DNA of 64,000 nt from assembly GCA_015061955.1 (NCBI GenBank), contig SUVO01000008.1, forward strand, positions 1 through 64,000, written 5' to 3'. The position numbers and the translations under genes were made by a program. This document shows, piece by piece, positions 37,876-47,171 of this stretch (positions are counted from its first letter, which is position 1; the number at the start of each line of letters is the position of its first letter). Origin of the DNA: Verrucomicrobiaceae bacterium (GTDB lineage: Bacteria > Verrucomicrobiota > Verrucomicrobiia > Opitutales > Intestinicryptomonadaceae). Below the pieces are notes generated by a model that did no database searches, was not told the DNA's origin, and saw only the letters and a list, made by a program, of their open reading frames with translations.

Positions 37876-38067
37876 AACGTGTGTGGACGCACCACTTTGC
37901 GAATAGGATTTAAATAATGGTAAAGTAGGCAATACATTGCCTACTTTTTTTATTTAAATTCGCAAAGTGGTGCTTGTAGCTAAAAGAGCGTCTGCTCGGG
38001 TGGGCAGTGCGTAGCACAGCTCCACCAACTCGCAAACATCTCTTTTAGCAGACACCACACACGTTTT
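37874..38067. repeat. nested inverted-repeat element 1 (three-way junction)
   Basis: Outer arms AAAACGTGTGTGG (37874-37886) and 38055-38067 pair perfectly over 13 bp. Inside are two hairpins. The first, 37889-37973, has perfect 16-bp arms (GCACCACTTTGCGAAT), a 10-bp ATTTAAATAA stem and a 12-bp AAAGTAGGCAAT tip with a T run, which also acts as a terminator for the lipoprotein gene. The second has 10-bp arms GCTAAAAGAG (37979-37988 and 38040-38049) and inner GC-rich hairpins. Linkers are 2, 5 and 5 nt. It could be a structured RNA or a mobile palindromic element; no gene is inside. Confidence 0.85.
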
Positions 38068-38072
38068 TATTC

Positions 38073-38246
38073 AAAACAGCGAGGAGTAGCCAATGAAAAT
38101 GAAAAATTTAAATAAGTCTAAAAATGAGAAAATAAATTTTTCATTGGCTACTGGTTGCCCTCCATTTTGGTTTTATTTCGGACTCACGTGCGTTAGCACG
38201 CTTCGCCTCATAAAACGCAAAAGCATCGGGACAACCTCGCTGTTTT
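38073..38246. repeat. nested inverted-repeat element 2, same plan, different sequence
   Basis: Outer arms AAAACAGCGAGG (38073-38084) and 38235-38246 pair over 12 bp. Inside, a long AT-rich hairpin has 15-bp arms AGTAGCCAATGAAAA (38085-38099 and 38138-38152). A second hairpin is closed by GGTTGCCC (38153-38160) with GGGACAA from 38228 and has an inner CGTGC-GTTA-GCACG stem. The element begins 5 nt after element 1 and has the same outer-stem-plus-two-hairpins layout with AAAAC...GTTTT ends. The rest of the gap (38247-38436) holds one small hairpin at about 38297-38312 and a partial repeat. Confidence 0.8.
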
Positions 38247-38336
38247 TTATTTGCGTTCCTATGTTTATTCTAATCCGATTTAGTTAGACAAAGAAGCATT
38301 GCGAAGCAATCTTCGCCACTTCACAACATATAAAAA

Positions 38337-38379
38337 ATTGCCTACTTTTTTTTTATTTAAATTAGCAAAGTGGTGCTTG
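38337..38379. repeat. partial direct copy of element 1 (3' arm of its first hairpin)
   Basis: The 43 nt here repeat 37936-37976 with one substitution (C to A) and a T run lengthened from 7 to 9. The matching 5' arm is mostly lost; GCCACTT near 38315 may be its remnant. Confidence 0.85.
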
Positions 38380-38436
38380 AATACTATAAATATGCAAAAA
38401 GCTTGCATTTCTTACTATATAATTTAAACATTAGGT

Positions 38437-39249
38437 ATGAAAAAATTTTTAGTTAGCACATTATTAGTAGTGTCTATGACTATCTCGAGTTTTGCAGTTG
38501 ATATTGTTGCTCATCGTGGCGACAATCAATTTGCTCCAATGAACACTGTTGAGGCAGCAAAGCACGCTTGGTTTAATGGTATAAAATATGTGGAGTCGGA
38601 TTTCTATGAAACCGACGATAAAACAATGGTTGGTGCTCACTGCAACAAGACTATTCGTATGTTGTCGGGTGATGAATCGTTAGACATAAAAAATCTCACA
38701 GAAGCATCGTGCAAAAACATAAATTTAGCAAATCATTCTCGCGAACAGGCAAAAGGGTATAAGTTTGTTAAGCTTCCAACTCTCGACGAATTTCTTTGGG
38801 CGATGCCTCCAAATGCAGTTTTAGTTTTCGAGGCAAAGAATTTTTCCGATACATATGCAGACAATGTCGAAAAATCTATCAAACGCACAAACACAAAGCT
38901 TAGTCAGATTGTATTTATTTCGTTCAGAGAAGATGCTTGCAAGGGGTTGAAAAAGAAATTTCCACAATGCAAAGTGTATTTTTTGCTCGGTGGAGGTAAA
39001 GTCAAAAAAGGTGCCGACTGGGCTATAGCAAAGTGTAAAGAACTTGGTGTCGATGGAGTCGATGTATGCTACAAACTCGATAAAAAAGGTACTCTTGTCT
39101 GTGCAGAATACGCCAATAAAATTAAAGATGCTGGCTTGGGATTTTGGGTTTGGACAGTAAATAAAAAAGAAGAATTTTTGTATTGCAAAAAAATTGGTGC
39201 CGAGGCAATTACAACTGACTTTGCTACCAAATTCAAACCTTTGAGATAA
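38437..39249 (+). CDS. secreted glycerophosphodiester phosphodiesterase-like protein
   Basis: A 270-residue TIM-barrel protein with a signal peptide ending at SFA near residue 20. DIVAHRGDNQFAPMNTVEAA is the GDPD N-terminal motif and YVESDFYETDD the metal-binding ExD. The second histidine is present in GAHCNKT, but the aspartate of the usual HD pair is cysteine and PENT reads PMNT. GDPDs hydrolyse glycerophosphodiesters to glycerol-3-phosphate and an alcohol. The later barrel strands (AVLVFEAKN, FWVWTVN) fit. Activity is likely but the site is divergent. Confidence 0.83.
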   Translation: MKKFLVSTLLVVSMTISSFAVDIVAHRGDNQFAPMNTVEAAKHAWFNGIKYVESDFYETDDKTMVGAHCNKTIRMLSGDESLDIKNLTEASCKNINLANHSREQAKGYKFVKLPTLDEFLWAMPPNAVLVFEAKNFSDTYADNVEKSIKRTNTKLSQIVFISFREDACKGLKKKFPQCKVYFLLGGGKVKKGADWAIAKCKELGVDGVDVCYKLDKKGTLVCAEYANKIKDAGLGFWVWTVNKKEEFLYCKKIGAEAITTDFATKFKPLR

Positions 39250-39265
39250 TTTAATGAATATAGTT

Positions 39266-39292
39266 AAACACCGACGCTATCGGTGTTTTTTT
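39266..39292 (+). terminator. intrinsic terminator
   Basis: AAACACCGA (39266-39274) pairs with TCGGTGTTT (39280-39288) around a 5-nt loop and runs into T residues. Confidence 0.9.
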
Positions 39293-39362
39293 AGTATTAG
39301 AGTGTATATTAAAACAAATTAAACTATACTGCTTCTTATATAAAATAGATAGGTTTAATTTT

Positions 39363-41411
39363 ATGAAAGTAATTAATTTTTTGTTATGTTTGTGTTTCTT
39401 GTTTTTATTTAATGTTAAATTGCTTGGTAATACAAATAATTCAAAGAAAGAAGATGATATTGAAATTCTCAACATGGTTATGCTCTTCGATGAACACGTT
39501 GAAGAACAAGCCAAAGATTTAGTCGAAATGTCGAAAAACAAAGTTGCCGATGTTCACATGGTGTCGTTTTTCTTAGTTCCAGAAGGTAATCCACCAATCG
39601 ATAAACTTTCTTTGTATGAAAAGAAATTTAAGCGTCTGAAAAAAGCAATAGGGAACGCCGATTGCAAAGTCGGCATCATTTTTCAAGCCACTCTCGGTCA
39701 TGGTTTTGCTTTAGAAGTTCAAAATCCGTATCAAAAATTGGTATCACGCGATGATACAACATGGGAGAAAAACTCGACAAAAAATATTGCGTGTCCACTC
39801 GATAAAAATTTTCAAAAATATATTTTAAATTGTGTTGAGCGTGTCGCAAAACTTAAGCCAGCATTGCTTATGGTTGATGATGATTTTCGCTTAATGGGAG
39901 GAAGAAATGCTTGTTTGTGTCCGTTGCACTTGGCTAAGATAAAACAAGATTTTGGATACGATTTAACTCGAGAACAATTAAAAAAACACTTGGCAGGAAA
40001 TTCTGAATTAGACAGAAAAATATCTGATGCCGCTTGGAAGACCAATGAAGCATCGTTGATAGAACTGGCAAAGCAATTTAGAAAAATTATCGACAAAATT
40101 GATCCATATTTGCATTGCGAAATGTGTGGTTCGCCAAAAGATATGTATTACGATGGCAAAATTGCACGCATTCTTGCAGGTAAAGGTAAGCCTTCTACTT
40201 TGAGAATCGGAAATGCACGTTATAATACTCCACAAACACGCGATTTATTTAATACATCTCGCAAACTTGCAATTCAAAAAGCTATTGCCAAGCCCGATAG
40301 AATTTATGCCGAAATAGATACATATCCACGCAATCGCTATTTCACAAGTGCAAGAACTCTTCATAGTGGATTAATTGTATCAATGCTTGAGGGGGCATCG
40401 GGGGCAAAGTATTGGCCAAATAGATTTGTAGAGTACGAACCTAATAGTAGTGTAGCATACAAAAAAGTTCTATCAGAAAATCGTATGCTTTATGGCGAGT
40501 TATACAATGTTTTAAAAGGTGCAACTCATAAAGGTGTAGCCGATATAATTGTTCCCAAATATACAACCTTGCGTTATGAAGATTCAATCTTGCTTGGCAA
40601 CGATTACTATTGGACCCACATAATAGGTGTGTTGGGTTTACCAGTAAATTATTGCCAGTTAGATAAGGTAAATCAACCGGTTTTTCTTCGTGCAAAAACT
40701 GCTCAGATGTTATCGAACGAACAACTCGAAAAAATCTTGAGCATGGGAGCTGTAGTAGATGGTGGGGCAGTTATGGAAATTCAAAAACGTGGTTTGGGGA
40801 AGTTGCTTGGTGTTAAAGGTTCTGTTTGGAAAAGCGATGTAAAAATTACTCGAGAACGTCTTACAGAAAGATGTGGTGAATATGCAAATAAGTTTATAGA
40901 ACCACCTGTGTCGTCAGTAAAGCTTGAAGTGTATTCGTCAAAGACAGAAGTTTGGTCGGAATACATTCATTTGCCATATACATACGGTGATAAAAAATTA
41001 TCTCGCATACTTGCTCCAGCGTGTACGTATTTTGAAAATGAAAAAGGTGGTAAGATTGTTGTTTTTGCATCTCGGCCACAAGGGGTAAATCATCTTACCG
41101 AATCTAAGAAAGCTTTGTACATAAAGTTGCTAAACCGTTTAAGTGATATGGCTATTTGGTATAATGGTGATGCCGAATGTTATTTAAAGACACTTGAACT
41201 TGCTGATGGAAAATATTTGGTGTCGATTGTAAATGTTGGATTAGATCCACTTGAAATATTTGAACTGGGTACAACAAAGAGCTTTTCAAAAGTTGAATAT
41301 TTAAGCAACGATGGCAAATGGAAAAATGCAGATGTTAAATTTGAAAATGGGAAAATTATAATAAAAAACAGAGTTGAAACATTTTATCCGTTTATAATGC
41401 GTTTTATGTAA
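39363..41411 (+). CDS. secreted protein, possible TIM-barrel glycosidase, family unknown
   Basis: A 682-residue protein with a signal peptide ending near LLG (residue 21). The N-terminal half has barrel-like strands, including ALLMVDDDFRLMGGRNAC with an acidic cluster, LHCEMCGSP and IYAEIDTYPRNRY, spaced as in glycosidase-type barrels. A central region (about 360-480) reads like a glutamine-amidotransferase-like or GH42-type trimerisation domain, and a beta-sandwich ends it (YLVSIVNVGLDPLEIFE). I cannot name the family; a polysaccharide role is inference from layout and neighbours. Convergent with the DUF2284 gene, 5 nt apart, with no clear terminator between. Confidence 0.7.
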   Translation: MKVINFLLCLCFLFLFNVKLLGNTNNSKKEDDIEILNMVMLFDEHVEEQAKDLVEMSKNKVADVHMVSFFLVPEGNPPIDKLSLYEKKFKRLKKAIGNADCKVGIIFQATLGHGFALEVQNPYQKLVSRDDTTWEKNSTKNIACPLDKNFQKYILNCVERVAKLKPALLMVDDDFRLMGGRNACLCPLHLAKIKQDFGYDLTREQLKKHLAGNSELDRKISDAAWKTNEASLIELAKQFRKIIDKIDPYLHCEMCGSPKDMYYDGKIARILAGKGKPSTLRIGNARYNTPQTRDLFNTSRKLAIQKAIAKPDRIYAEIDTYPRNRYFTSARTLHSGLIVSMLEGASGAKYWPNRFVEYEPNSSVAYKKVLSENRMLYGELYNVLKGATHKGVADIIVPKYTTLRYEDSILLGNDYYWTHIIGVLGLPVNYCQLDKVNQPVFLRAKTAQMLSNEQLEKILSMGAVVDGGAVMEIQKRGLGKLLGVKGSVWKSDVKITRERLTERCGEYANKFIEPPVSSVKLEVYSSKTEVWSEYIHLPYTYGDKKLSRILAPACTYFENEKGGKIVVFASRPQGVNHLTESKKALYIKLLNRLSDMAIWYNGDAECYLKTLELADGKYLVSIVNVGLDPLEIFELGTTKSFSKVEYLSNDGKWKNADVKFENGKIIIKNRVETFYPFIMRFM

Positions 41412-41416
41412 AATTG

Positions 41417-41992
41417 TTATTGTAGAATACTTTGGAATGATATTTTTATTTCATCGGAAATGTCAAAATCTGAGCAAATACAATAAACAAGTGTGAAGTA
41501 CTCTGGTTGAACATCGGTTTGCCAGAGTATTTTTGTGTTTAGTAATTCTTCAGATATTTTTGTAACATCGTAACCAAGTGCTTCGAGAGAGTATCGCATT
41601 TTATCTTTTTGCACGCATGGAAGATTTTTTTGTTTGGGGCAATTTTCGGATTGTTCGCAAATACAAGATCCAGCAAGAAGTAAAATTGAGCCTTTGTAAA
41701 GTGCTTCAATATCGTAAAAAAGTGCGTCAAAAAAAATGCGTGCTTCGTCTATAATTATACGAGGCAACAAATTTTTTTGGGTAGGTTTTATCTTTATTGC
41801 AACTAAATTTGCAAATTTTTTATCAGCTATAATTTCGTTGGCTGAAAAGCTGAAAGGTGGACATGCCCAGCGTTTATTGTAGGCTGGACAATTCCCACAT
41901 AATAACTCGGGAAGCTTGAATTTATCAAGTCTTGAGGCTTGTATGGCTTTAATTGATATGCCAATAATTTTTGAAAAATTTATTTGGAACAT
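41417..41992 (-). CDS. DUF2284 predicted metal-binding protein
   Basis: A 191-residue cysteine-rich cytoplasmic protein. CGNCPAYNKRWACPPFS near residues 32-48 and CICEQSENCPKQKNLPCVQ near residues 110-128 form the conserved DUF2284 cysteine pattern, followed by RYSLEALGYDVTKI. The family is widespread in anaerobes and predicted to bind a metal or iron-sulfur cluster; its reaction is not known. A lone gene on the minus strand, divergent from the tRNA-Thr/tuf unit. Confidence 0.88.
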   Translation of the reverse strand: MFQINFSKIIGISIKAIQASRLDKFKLPELLCGNCPAYNKRWACPPFSFSANEIIADKKFANLVAIKIKPTQKNLLPRIIIDEARIFFDALFYDIEALYKGSILLLAGSCICEQSENCPKQKNLPCVQKDKMRYSLEALGYDVTKISEELLNTKILWQTDVQPEYFTLVYCICSDFDISDEIKISFQSILQ

Positions 41993-42068
41993 TGTTTTTT
42001 AGATTGTGTCAACAAACATTGTTGTAAATGTTCGAAAAGTCAATATTGCAAAAATATAAAAAAAATAG

Positions 42069-42097
42069 TTGACGAAATTAGAATGCTTGTGCATATT
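42069..42097 (+). promoter_or_regulatory. promoter of the tRNA-Thr / tuf unit
   Basis: TTGACG at 42069-42074 and CATATT at 42092-42097 are exactly 17 nt apart, about 50 nt before the mature tRNA-Thr. The stretch between could hold a short processed leader. Confidence 0.6.
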
Positions 42098-42148
42098 TAC
42101 ACACTTTAACAATAGAAAACGCCAGACAACTGGCGGCTTCTACGTGTC

Positions 42149-42224
42149 GCCTTGGTAGCTCAGTAGGTAGAGCACGTCCTTGGTAAGGACGGGGTCGGCG
42201 GTTCAAGTCCGCTCTGAGGCTCCA
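42149..42224 (+). tRNA. tRNA-Thr (GGT)
   Basis: A 76-nt tRNA with loop TTGGTAA, anticodon GGT, reading ACC/ACT. The acceptor GCCTTGG pairs with CTGAGGC (two G:T pairs); the anticodon stem CGTCC/GGACG is perfect; TTCAAGT is the T loop; CCA is encoded. It lies 45 nt before tuf and is probably cut from the same transcript. Confidence 0.95.
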
Positions 42225-42269
42225 TGCGGAAGTCATCAACTAAACCTAACAATAGAAACCGAAAGAACC

Positions 42270-43460
<1,191 letters not shown>

Positions 43461-43479
43461 GTTGTGCAATTAATACTTT

Positions 43480-43510
43480 GCCAGAAGGGTAAGCCCCTTC
43501 TGGCTTTGGT
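43480..43510 (+). terminator. hairpin after tuf
   Basis: GCCAGAAGGG (43480-43489) pairs with CCCTTCTGGC (43495-43504). The tail is only moderately T-rich, so termination may be partial. Confidence 0.7.
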
Positions 43511-43587
43511 ATTTGTATTGAGCGAATTTTTTTAAAAAAAACTTGACAATCGTTCAATTTTTTACAAAACGTTTATATTTTTAATAC

Positions 43588-43660
<73 letters not shown>

Positions 43661-43744
43661 CGTTCTTTTTTTAATAGATATCAATGCTTGTAGTACTAGT
43701 AGGCAAGCTTGAATAATCAAAAAGCACGCAAGTGCATACTTACA

Positions 43745-43954
43745 ATGACAAATCCAATCAGCAAAATTAGACAATTTTACAAGGAAACCGTAGTCGAGTT
43801 GAAGAAGGCTTCGTGGCCAACTCGTGCAGAGTTGTATAGCTCGATAATTGTGGTTTTTGTTGCAATAGGTCTGTTAGGTGCATATGTAGCCTTGGCAGAT
43901 TTTTCAATATATAACGTAGTAGATTTGCTCACAGGATTGGTAAAGGGAAAATAG
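43745..43954 (+). CDS. secE: preprotein translocase subunit SecE
   Basis: A 69-residue single-helix SecE, the essential clamp around SecY. The family motif ETVVELKKASWPTRAEL precedes the membrane helix (about 25-45). I chose ATG 43745 because it gives the normal short SecE N-terminus (MTNPISKIRQFY); an upstream start at 43709 would add 12 residues rich in Cys/Lys without family support. nusG starts 3 nt after the stop. Confidence 0.93.
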   Translation: MTNPISKIRQFYKETVVELKKASWPTRAELYSSIIVVFVAIGLLGAYVALADFSIYNVVDLLTGLVKGK

Positions 43955-43957
43955 TTT

Positions 43958-44593
43958 ATGGATACCACTGACATCTCAACAACGTCGCCCGTAGCGCAAG
44001 ATGACTTGCGTAAGTGGTATACAGTGCAAACACGCTCGAATATGGAGCGTAAAGCGGTTGAAAACCTCAAGCGTATGATTGACCGCGAAGAAATGGGCGA
44101 GTACATTTCTAAAGAAGACGTAATAGCACCAGAAGAAAAGGTGTCGATGCTCGTACAAGTAAGACGTAAGGGCAGAATGGAACAACAACAAAAGCAAGTT
44201 GCTAGAATGTTGTATCCGGGTTATATTTTTGTAAAGGTAAAACTTTTCGATGAAGAAGGAAACTTCCTTGAAAAGCCTTGGTATTTTATTAGAGGGATTA
44301 ATGGCGTTATAAATTTCATAGGTGGCGATACACCAATAGCGCTCAATCCAACAGAAATTAGTAATATTCTTGCTCAGAAAGAACAGGCAGAAGGTTCGGT
44401 ACGTCCGAAGGTAATCTATAATATAGGCGAAATGGTCAAGATTACAGAAGGTCCGTTCTTGGGCTTGATTGGTCAAGTAGAAGAAATAAACGAAGATATT
44501 TGCAAGTTGAAGGTAAGTGTAAATATTTTTGGTCGTTATACACCAGTTGAGCTTGAATACAATCAGGTAGTAAAGAGCGAAGAAGCTGAATAA
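43958..44593 (+). CDS. nusG: transcription termination/antitermination factor NusG
   Basis: A 211-residue NusG with NGN domain (about 18-145; KWYTVQTRSNMERKAVENL, LYPGYIFVKV, FIGGDTPIAL) and C-terminal KOW domain (about 155-210; GEMVKITEGPFLGLIGQVEE). It binds the RNA polymerase clamp, raising processivity, and links to Rho or S10. A 15-residue N-terminal extension rich in S/T/D precedes the NGN domain. Coupled to secE. Confidence 0.97.
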   Translation: MDTTDISTTSPVAQDDLRKWYTVQTRSNMERKAVENLKRMIDREEMGEYISKEDVIAPEEKVSMLVQVRRKGRMEQQQKQVARMLYPGYIFVKVKLFDEEGNFLEKPWYFIRGINGVINFIGGDTPIALNPTEISNILAQKEQAEGSVRPKVIYNIGEMVKITEGPFLGLIGQVEEINEDICKLKVSVNIFGRYTPVELEYNQVVKSEEAE

Positions 44594-44648
44594 ATATTTA
44601 CGCACAGCCTCAAGCAAAAAGTAAAACAATTCTTATAAGAAAAAGACA

Positions 44649-45074
44649 ATGGCAAAGAAAGTAGTAAAAGAAATTAAATTGCAGCTCCCAGCAGGCGCAG
44701 CTAATCCAGCTCCTCCAGTAGGTCCAGCACTTGGTGCAGCAGGTGTGAACATTATGGGATTCTGTAAAGAGTTTAACGCTCGCACGAAAGATCAAGCAGG
44801 TATGATTTTGCCTGTAGTTATTTCGGTGTATCAGGACAAGTCGTTTACATTTGTTCTTAAGTCGCCTCCAGCAGCAGTATTGCTCAAGAAGGCTGCAAAG
44901 ATTGAAACAGCAAGTGCTAAGCCAAACGTAAATAAGGTTGGTAAGGTAACTAAAGCTCAAATTCAAGAAATCGCAAAGATTAAAGAAAAAGATTTGAATG
45001 CAACATCGCCAGAAGCAGTATGCCGTATTATTGAAGGTACAGCACGCTCGATGGGTATTGAAGTTGTAGACTAA
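44649..45074 (+). CDS. rplK: 50S ribosomal protein L11
   Basis: A 141-residue L11, part of the GTPase-associated centre. [19 protein letters not shown] and the [13 protein letters not shown] block are the family signature; the C-terminal rRNA-binding domain ends with [11 protein letters not shown]. It is the expected substrate of PrmA (11974). Confidence 0.97.
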   Translation: MAKKVVKEIKLQLPAGAANPAPPVGPALGAAGVNIMGFCKEFNARTKDQAGMILPVVISVYQDKSFTFVLKSPPAAVLLKKAAKIETASAKPNVNKVGKVTKAQIQEIAKIKEKDLNATSPEAVCRIIEGTARSMGIEVVD

Positions 45075-45221
45075 TTTTTAAGTAAGAGCGGTCGTTTAAA
45101 ACAAGCGGTCGCTCGGTTTATAGATGCTTATATGCTCTAAGAGCAGTAGTTTGAAGAGTGTGAGCGTTTGTAAAAAATAATAACCACACTGCATTAGCAG
45201 GAGACAATAAAAAATAAGGTC

Positions 45222-45908
45222 ATGGTAAAAAGAAGCAAAAGATATAACAAAGCACTCGAAGCAGTAAAGTCTGCTCCAGTTTCTTTGGCAGAAGCAGTTG
45301 ATGTATTGCAGTCAATGCCAAAAGCTGGTTTCGACGAAACTGTTGAGTTGGCTTTCAAACTTAACGTAGACCCGAAGCAGAGCAATCAGATGGTTCGTGG
45401 TACTGTTCGTCTTCCAAATGGTAGCGGTAAAAAGGTAAGAGTTGTAGTGTTCACAGAACACGCTGATACTGCAATTGCTGCTGGCGCTGATAAGGCTGGT
45501 ATGGAAGACCTCATGAAGGAAATCGAAGGTGGCTGGATGGATTTCGATGTAGCTATTGCTACAACATCGGCTATGAAGGAAGTTCGTAAGCTTGCAAGAA
45601 TTCTCGGTCCACGTGGTTTGATGCCAAATCCAAAGAGTGGTACAGTAACTGACGACGTAGAAGCTGCAATTAAGGAAGTTAAGGGCGGTCGCGTTGAGTA
45701 TAAGATGGACAAAACTGCAAACTTGGTAGTAGTAGTAGGTAAGCGTAGCTTTGCTAACGATAAGCTTTTGGAAAATGCAAAAGCAGCATTGGCAAGCGTA
45801 GCAGCAGGTCGTCCTGAAGTAATCAAGGGTAAATTTATCAACTCAATTTCAATCACATCTACAATGAGCCCATCGGTTAAAGTTGCGCTCAGCGAAGTTG
45901 CTGAATAA
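45222..45908 (+). CDS. rplA: 50S ribosomal protein L1
   Basis: A 228-residue L1 of the stalk, with the signature LGPRGLMPNPKSGTVT and VEYKMDKTANL. L1 often represses its own operon by binding a leader RNA; the 147-nt rplK-rplA gap contains an imperfect GAGCG...CGCTC stem near 45088-45114, but I see no clear copy of the L1 site. Start ATG 45222. Confidence 0.97.
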   Translation: MVKRSKRYNKALEAVKSAPVSLAEAVDVLQSMPKAGFDETVELAFKLNVDPKQSNQMVRGTVRLPNGSGKKVRVVVFTEHADTAIAAGADKAGMEDLMKEIEGGWMDFDVAIATTSAMKEVRKLARILGPRGLMPNPKSGTVTDDVEAAIKEVKGGRVEYKMDKTANLVVVVGKRSFANDKLLENAKAALASVAAGRPEVIKGKFINSISITSTMSPSVKVALSEVAE

Positions 45909-45929
45909 GGACAGAGAGGTTTTAATACA

Positions 45930-46439
45930 ATGAGACCAGAAAAGAAATATCTCGTAGAAGAAGCACGCAATTTATTGAGCGCATCGGACCACTTGTTCTT
46001 GGTAAACTTTACAGGTGTTACAGTTTCTGATGCAAGTGCATTCCGTAAAGCTTTGGCTAAGGTTGGTGCACAATTCCATATTGCTAAGAATTCGATTATT
46101 GCAATAGCTGCAAAAGAATTGAATTTGCCAGATATGAGCTCGGTGTTGGCAGGTCCAACGGCAGTTATCAGTGGTGGTGAAGATTCAGCATCGGTTGCAA
46201 AAGCAGTTTGCGAATTTTTCAAAGCTCGCGAAAATGCTGACATCAAGCTTGGTTTGCTTGGTGAAAAGGTAATGACAAAAGACGAAGTTATCCATTTGGG
46301 CAGTCTTCCAAGCTTGCCAGAAATGCGTGCAAAGTTCTTGTCGTTGCTCAACACACCTGCACAGCAAATGGTACGCGTGGTATTCATGCGTTGCGAAAAA
46401 ATGGGTGGCGGCGAAGCCGAAGCACCAGCAGCAGAATAA
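45930..46439 (+). CDS. rplJ: 50S ribosomal protein L10
   Basis: A 169-residue L10 that anchors L7/L12 to the ribosome. The N-terminal domain reads YLVEEARNLLSASDHLFLVNFTG and the helix binding L7/L12 dimers lies around residues 130-155. The C-terminal tail EAEAPAAE is acidic. A purine-rich GGACAGAGAGG lies just upstream of the start. Confidence 0.96.
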   Translation: MRPEKKYLVEEARNLLSASDHLFLVNFTGVTVSDASAFRKALAKVGAQFHIAKNSIIAIAAKELNLPDMSSVLAGPTAVISGGEDSASVAKAVCEFFKARENADIKLGLLGEKVMTKDEVIHLGSLPSLPEMRAKFLSLLNTPAQQMVRVVFMRCEKMGGGEAEAPAAE

Positions 46440-46593
46440 GTGTAGTAGATTTATTCTTGGCACACAAGAGGTTGTTAAAGCCTTTAGAATTGTTCTGATA
46501 AATTTTGCTAAAGTACAATTGGGGACAATTTGAAGATAGTGTTGAGAATTCGAGATTAGTGATAATCTCTTTTAAAGAAGACAAATTTAAACT

Positions 46594-46705
46594 CTGACGA
46601 TAAATGTTTGCGTTGTCGTCAGAAAAACAAAAAACAACTAAAGAACAAGCTTAGGAGACAGAGTCTCTTAATTGTCTGAAACCAGACGCTAAGCGTTCAA
46701 AGGAG
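46594..46705 (+). promoter_or_regulatory. hairpin-rich leader before rplL
   Basis: The 275-nt gap between rplJ and rplL ends in four small stems: CTGACGA/TCGTCAG (46594-46600/46616-46622), GAGAC/GTCTC (46655-46667), GTCTG/CAGAC (46674-46687) and ACGC/GCGT (46686-46696). The strong binding site AGGAG (46701-46705) follows, 9 nt from the ATG. It probably tunes stability or translation of rplL, which must be made in excess over rplJ. The first half of the gap shows nothing clear. Confidence 0.55.
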
Positions 46706-46714
46706 AAACTAAAA

Positions 46715-47092
46715 ATGGCAGACATTACAAAAGAACAAGTTATTGAATGGCTCAGCGCACTCACAGTCGTTGACGCAGCAGCTCTCGTTAAGGAGCTCGA
46801 AGAAAAATGGGGCGTTAGCGCAGCAGCTCCTGTTGCAGTAGTAGCAGGTGGCGCAGGTGCAGCAGCTGAAGAAGAAAAAGATTCGTTCGACGTTATCCTC
46901 AAGGGTGTTGACGCTTCGAAGAAGATCGCAGTTATTAAGGAAGTTCGCGCACTCACAGGTTTGGGCTTGGCAGAAGCTAAGGCTCTCGTTGAAGGTGCTC
47001 CAAAGGCTATCAAGGAAGGCGCAACTAAGGACGAAGCTGCTGAAATCTCGAAGAAGCTCAAAGACGCAGGCGCTGACGTTGAAGTTAAGTAA
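46715..47092 (+). CDS. rplL: 50S ribosomal protein L7/L12
   Basis: A 125-residue stalk protein. The N-terminal dimerisation domain (about 1-35), an Ala/Gly/Val hinge ([15 protein letters not shown]) and the globular factor-binding domain ([20 protein letters not shown] and the [13 protein letters not shown] end) are intact. It recruits EF-Tu and EF-G. Codons are strongly biased (CTC, ATC, AAG), as expected of a very abundant protein. Confidence 0.97.
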   Translation: MADITKEQVIEWLSALTVVDAAALVKELEEKWGVSAAAPVAVVAGGAGAAAEEEKDSFDVILKGVDASKKIAVIKEVRALTGLGLAEAKALVEGAPKAIKEGATKDEAAEISKKLKDAGADVEVK

Positions 47093-47125
47093 TCAACTTT
47101 GTTGGATATAAACTAACAATTTTTC

Positions 47126-47171
47126 GCGGATAATCTGTAGTGTAGAAATATGCTACAGATGTTCCGCTTTT
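47126..47171 (+). terminator. attenuator-like hairpin between rplL and rpoB
   Basis: GCGGA-ta-ATCTGTAG (47126-47140) pairs with CTACAGAT-gt-TCCGC (47153-47167), then TTTT. A second stem, TTTTCACGC (47168-47176) with GCGTGAAAA (47224-47232), overlaps the T run and could compete. This suits partial termination that lowers rpoBC relative to rplJL. Confidence 0.6.

Noticed and set aside
38093-38287. A 64-codon ORF inside the second palindromic element
   Set aside because: It runs through both arms and loops of the hairpins, has no binding site and no recognisable domain; it is best explained as chance reading of the repeat.
42180-42269. Upstream extension of tuf by 30 codons
   Set aside because: It starts inside tRNA-Thr; EF-Tu proteins begin at the MSKE start at 42270.
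43543-43579. TTGACA and TATATT upstream of tRNA-Trp as a promoter
   Set aside because: The two boxes are 25 nt apart, too far for a standard promoter; the tRNA may rely on readthrough from tuf.
45386-46387. A 333-codon minus-strand ORF across rplA and rplJ
   Set aside because: It is antisense to two unmistakable ribosomal protein genes and its composition (Ser/Thr/Ala-rich) is that of a reverse-complement shadow of biased codons.
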